Source of the DNA: Spirochaetaceae bacterium | GTDB lineage: Bacteria > Spirochaetota > Spirochaetia > Treponematales > Breznakiellaceae | Reading direction: 5' to 3' | DNA: 15,068 nt | Assembly (NCBI GenBank): GCA_031265015.1 | Contig: JAISDG010000008.1 | Location: forward strand, 1-15,068 | Shown: positions 13,355 to 15,068 of the stretch, piece by piece | Layout of the letters: every line of letters starts with the position of its first letter | Numbering within the stretch: the stretch's first letter is position 1 | Translations under genes and position numbers: made by a program | The notes under the pieces: model-generated | Databases searched by the model: none | The model's input: only the letters and a program-made list of their open reading frames with translations | What the model was told of the DNA's origin: nothing

Positions 13355-14690
13355 AGGGGTGTACGCGCCAAAACTAAAATCTAGCCCAAATTACTATAGG
13401 TCCATCCACAAGGGGGGACCACATGAGGTTAGCTATGCAGACAAAACGGGCTATCATTGAGGCACACTATAAGGCCTACCAAAAAGCAAAGAAAAAACAG
13501 CGCGGGAAAATCCTTGATGCAGTGGTCACCACAACCGGCCTGAATCGCGATTATCTGGCACACGTTTTGAAAACCTACGGCAGAAAGTCCTCCGCCATCG
13601 TCAACGGCAGGAAACTCACGTTAGCGGCAGCTATGGCTCCCGGGCGCCGTTCTGCCCCGCGCCGGGGCGGGAGGCCAACGGTCTACGGTACCGGGTTTGT
13701 GACCCTCCTGGCAGGCCTCTGGGAATATTTCGGACAGCGGTGCGGAAAGCTCCTTTGCCCCATGCTCCGCGCGATGCTCCCCTTCATCCTGGCCGACGAA
13801 AACTGGACGGTCAGTGCGGAAGACCAGGCGTTGCTGCTGACCGTCAGCCCCTCGACGATCGACCGCCTCCTGCGGCCCGTCAAGAAAAAACGCTGGCCCT
13901 ACGGTAAAAGCCTTACCAAACCCGGCCCCCTCCTCAAACACCAGATACCAATCAAACCCTATTTCACCTGGGATGAGCTGAAGCCCGGCTTCTTTGAGCT
14001 TGACACCGTAAGTCATTGTGGGACAAGTACTTCCGGGGAGTTCTGCCGTACCCTCACCCTTACCGATGTCTCTTCCGGCTGGACCGAGGAACGAGCCCTC
14101 CGTAACAGTGCCCACCGCTGGGTTAAAGAACAGGTCGCCGCCGTCCGCTCTTCCCTTCCATTCCCCCTGCTCGGTATCGACAGCGATAACGGCAGGGAGT
14201 TCATCAACCACCAACTCCTCGCCTTCTGTACCGAACACCATATCCAGTTTACCCGCAGCCGCCCCTACCGTAAAAACGACAACTGTTTCGTCGAACAGAA
14301 AAACGGCGACGTGGTGCGGAAAAATGTCGGGTATCACCGGTATGACACGGGCGAGGAATGCGCCGCCCTCGCCGGGGTCTACCGCTTTCTGTGTCCCCTC
14401 ATCAATTTCTGGTACCCCACGATAAAAACCGTCGGTAAGCTAAAGCTTGAAAACGGCAGGTACAAAAAGATCCGGGAAAAGACGCCAAAGACACCGTATC
14501 AACGGCTTCTGGAATCCCCTGCCAGATACCGTACCCGTATTCCCATTTCTTCCCTTGTAAGACGCTGGGGAAGCCGCAAAACCAGCGAGAAGGGTACGGA
14601 CCAAAGGTCCGAATCCCGAAGCTTCACCGGCATGATTGTTTTCCACTGGTATCCTCCATAAAAACAGGATAGATAGCATTACGTCATGGC
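13355..14690 (+). mobile_element. Insertion sequence carrying an integrase-type DDE transposase; ends not defined
   Basis: The transposase gene at 13423-14661 is flanked by AT-rich DNA of different composition, and the 13330-13422 leader contains no gene. I searched by eye for terminal inverted repeats between 13330-13422 and 14560-14700 and found none convincing, so the limits given are approximate. Together with the unusual C-terminus of the transposase this suggests that the right end is lost or rearranged, and the element may be immobile. A weak similarity between GCGCCATAATTTTTCTAA (13331-13348) and GCGCCAAAACTAAAATCTA (13365-13383) may mark the left end. Confidence 0.4.
13423..14661 (+). 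CDS. Integrase-core (rve) DDE transposase, IS family not assigned, altered C-terminus
   Basis: A 412-residue transposase that would cut and join DNA ends in the cytoplasm. Residues 1-60 form a helical DNA-binding region (AIIEAHYKAYQKAKKKQRGK). The retroviral-integrase-type core (about 175-335) has the full triad: D194 in FFELDTVSHCG, D255 in GIDSDNGREF, and E291 in PYRKNDNCFVEQKNGD, with exactly 35 residues between D255 and E291 (DD35E). The family-typical KTPYQRLLESP is at 356-366. After it, about 46 residues (ARYRTRIPISSLVRRW onward) are Arg/Ser-rich and do not resemble the helical tail I expect, nor does either other frame restore it, so the 3' end may be replaced or deleted. GGGGGG precedes ATG 13423; ATG 13435 is a second possible start. 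An IS481-like or ISNCY placement needs a database comparison. Confidence 0.85.
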   Translation: MRLAMQTKRAIIEAHYKAYQKAKKKQRGKILDAVVTTTGLNRDYLAHVLKTYGRKSSAIVNGRKLTLAAAMAPGRRSAPRRGGRPTVYGTGFVTLLAGLWEYFGQRCGKLLCPMLRAMLPFILADENWTVSAEDQALLLTVSPSTIDRLLRPVKKKRWPYGKSLTKPGPLLKHQIPIKPYFTWDELKPGFFELDTVSHCGTSTSGEFCRTLTLTDVSSGWTEERALRNSAHRWVKEQVAAVRSSLPFPLLGIDSDNGREFINHQLLAFCTEHHIQFTRSRPYRKNDNCFVEQKNGDVVRKNVGYHRYDTGEECAALAGVYRFLCPLINFWYPTIKTVGKLKLENGRYKKIREKTPKTPYQRLLESPARYRTRIPISSLVRRWGSRKTSEKGTDQRSESRSFTGMIVFHWYPP

Positions 14691-14751
14691 AGTATTATTC
14701 GTTCGTATAGGTTTATTGTTTTTTTGTGTATTTTTTATATCAGAGGTGTTG

Positions 14752-15042
14752 ATGCAATCCAAGGCAGCCCACATCGCCGCCCTGCTTCGGGGGAAAACGG
14801 TTTTTTATGTGACTATTGAGACCCCGGATAAGCGAGACTCAATCACCGAAACAACACTGGAAAGCCCGAAGGGGATCGCCGTTTCAACGGAAGGGAATAC
14901 GGTCACTTTCAAGACAGGCAATAACTCCGCTTCTTCCCTCATGCTGGAAACCGCGCAAATCCTGACCAACCGGACGGAGGAGACCGATATTATCGTAACC
15001 CTTGCCCAAAACGGCGGCTTACAGATAAAATACCATACCTAA
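14752..15042 (+). CDS. Small hypothetical protein, 96 aa
   Basis: An unrecognised small protein. I chose ATG 14752 because AGAGG lies 5 nt before it, an ideal Shine-Dalgarno. The frame also reads from ATG 14686, adding 22 hydrophobic residues (about RIGLLFFCVFFISEVL) that would form a membrane anchor or signal, but that stretch is very T-rich, has no ribosome site and probably is untranslated leader. From 14752 the protein starts MQSKAAHIAALLRGKTVFYV and continues in alternating beta-like stretches (TVFYVTIETP, GIAVSTEGNTVTFKTG, DIIVTLAQNGGLQIKYH). It has no cysteine, no catalytic motif and no membrane helix. It stands alone after the insertion sequence. Its size suggests an accessory or regulatory protein, but nothing visible assigns a role. 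Confidence 0.6.
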   Translation: MQSKAAHIAALLRGKTVFYVTIETPDKRDSITETTLESPKGIAVSTEGNTVTFKTGNNSASSLMLETAQILTNRTEETDIIVTLAQNGGLQIKYHT

Positions 15043-15068
15043 ACTTTTTCACGGATAGCCGCGGCCGC

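Larger units (their letters stand above)
12811..13422. other. AT-rich intergenic island with repeats and promoter-like sites but little credible coding
   Basis: About 610 bp whose base composition (AT-rich, with GT/CA-rich runs at about 12850-12945) differs sharply from both sides. It contains direct repeats (12854-12934; TGCTGTCA at 12961-12968 and 12973-12980 with a partial third at 13029-13035), small palindromes (GTATATTATAC at about 12877-12887; ATTTTAAAAT at 12981-12990), three TTGACA boxes on the minus strand (12896-12901, 12976-12981, 13314-13319) and one doubtful minus-strand ORF. A plus-strand frame over 12788-13174 starts inside the terminator and is judged noise. The last 90 bp probably include the left end of the insertion sequence. 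It looks like acquired or decaying DNA. Confidence 0.6.

Noticed and set aside
14686..14751. Hydrophobic N-terminal extension of the last small gene
   Set aside because: T-rich leader DNA mimics a membrane segment; the clear AGAGG site supports ATG 14752. Not fully excluded.
15061..15068. GCGGCCGC at the right end, resembling the GC palindrome of the 65-bp repeats
   Set aside because: Only 8 bp are shared and the flanks do not match; it is probably coincidence or a window-edge effect.
1..15068. tRNA, rRNA or riboswitch genes
   Set aside because: No cloverleaf, rRNA segment or recognisable aptamer core was seen on either strand; leaders are too short for a riboswitch.

Overview
The window looks like chromosome of a Treponema-clade spirochaete. 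The main reason is the gene order of the V-type ATPase locus: atpE, a DUF2764 gene, atpA, atpB, atpD, atpI, atpK. This compact layout, without recognisable C, F or G/H subunit genes, is typical of spirochaetes. The upp-like and ispG genes and the spacing of the genes are compatible with this. Most of the window is GC-rich. Two stretches are clearly AT-rich: about 12840-13330 and about 14690-14760.

Layout. From 10956 down to 1, everything is on the minus strand and almost gap-free, so it reads as one long transcription unit: promoter (10928-10956), atpE, DUF2764 gene, atpA, atpB, atpD, a tandem 65-bp repeat array, atpI, atpK, ispG, a secreted TPR-type protein, and a upp-like gene cut by the window edge. 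Junctions are 3-40 bp or ATGA overlaps, apart from the repeat array. I see no terminator between atpK and ispG. Region 10957-11120 holds a CACGGACA-type inverted repeat and a small hairpin. At 11121-12774 galM (minus) and a J-domain protein gene (plus) diverge from a 46-bp gap. Both have extended -10 boxes placed so that transcription would start at, or one base before, the start codon. An intrinsic terminator follows the J-domain gene. Region 12811-13422 is an AT-rich, poorly coding island with a perfect-consensus sigma70-type promoter and one doubtful ORF. It is followed by a DDE integrase-type transposase gene with an odd C-terminus and then a small unknown gene.

How the genes work together. 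AtpA/B/D/E form the soluble ATPase and stalks, and AtpI/K the membrane ion path. DUF2764 is a candidate for the missing C-like connector. The proteolipid keeps the side-chain Na+ ligands known from Enterococcus hirae NtpK, so a sodium-coupled enzyme is predicted. IspG (isoprenoid precursor synthesis) and the UPRTase-like protein (uracil salvage) appear to ride on the same transcript.

Most interesting observation. Between atpD and atpI four 65-bp tandem repeats sit inside what looks like an ancestral ATGA stop/start overlap. Read in the operon direction, each unit is a complete mini-ORF (22 codons plus stop = 69 nt; 69 minus a 4-nt overlap = 65). The units chain atpD to atpI through successive ATGA overlaps, with one link changed by a 1-bp deletion. 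Each unit also carries two hairpins, one of them overlapping the Shine-Dalgarno-like AGGAAA just before the next ATG.
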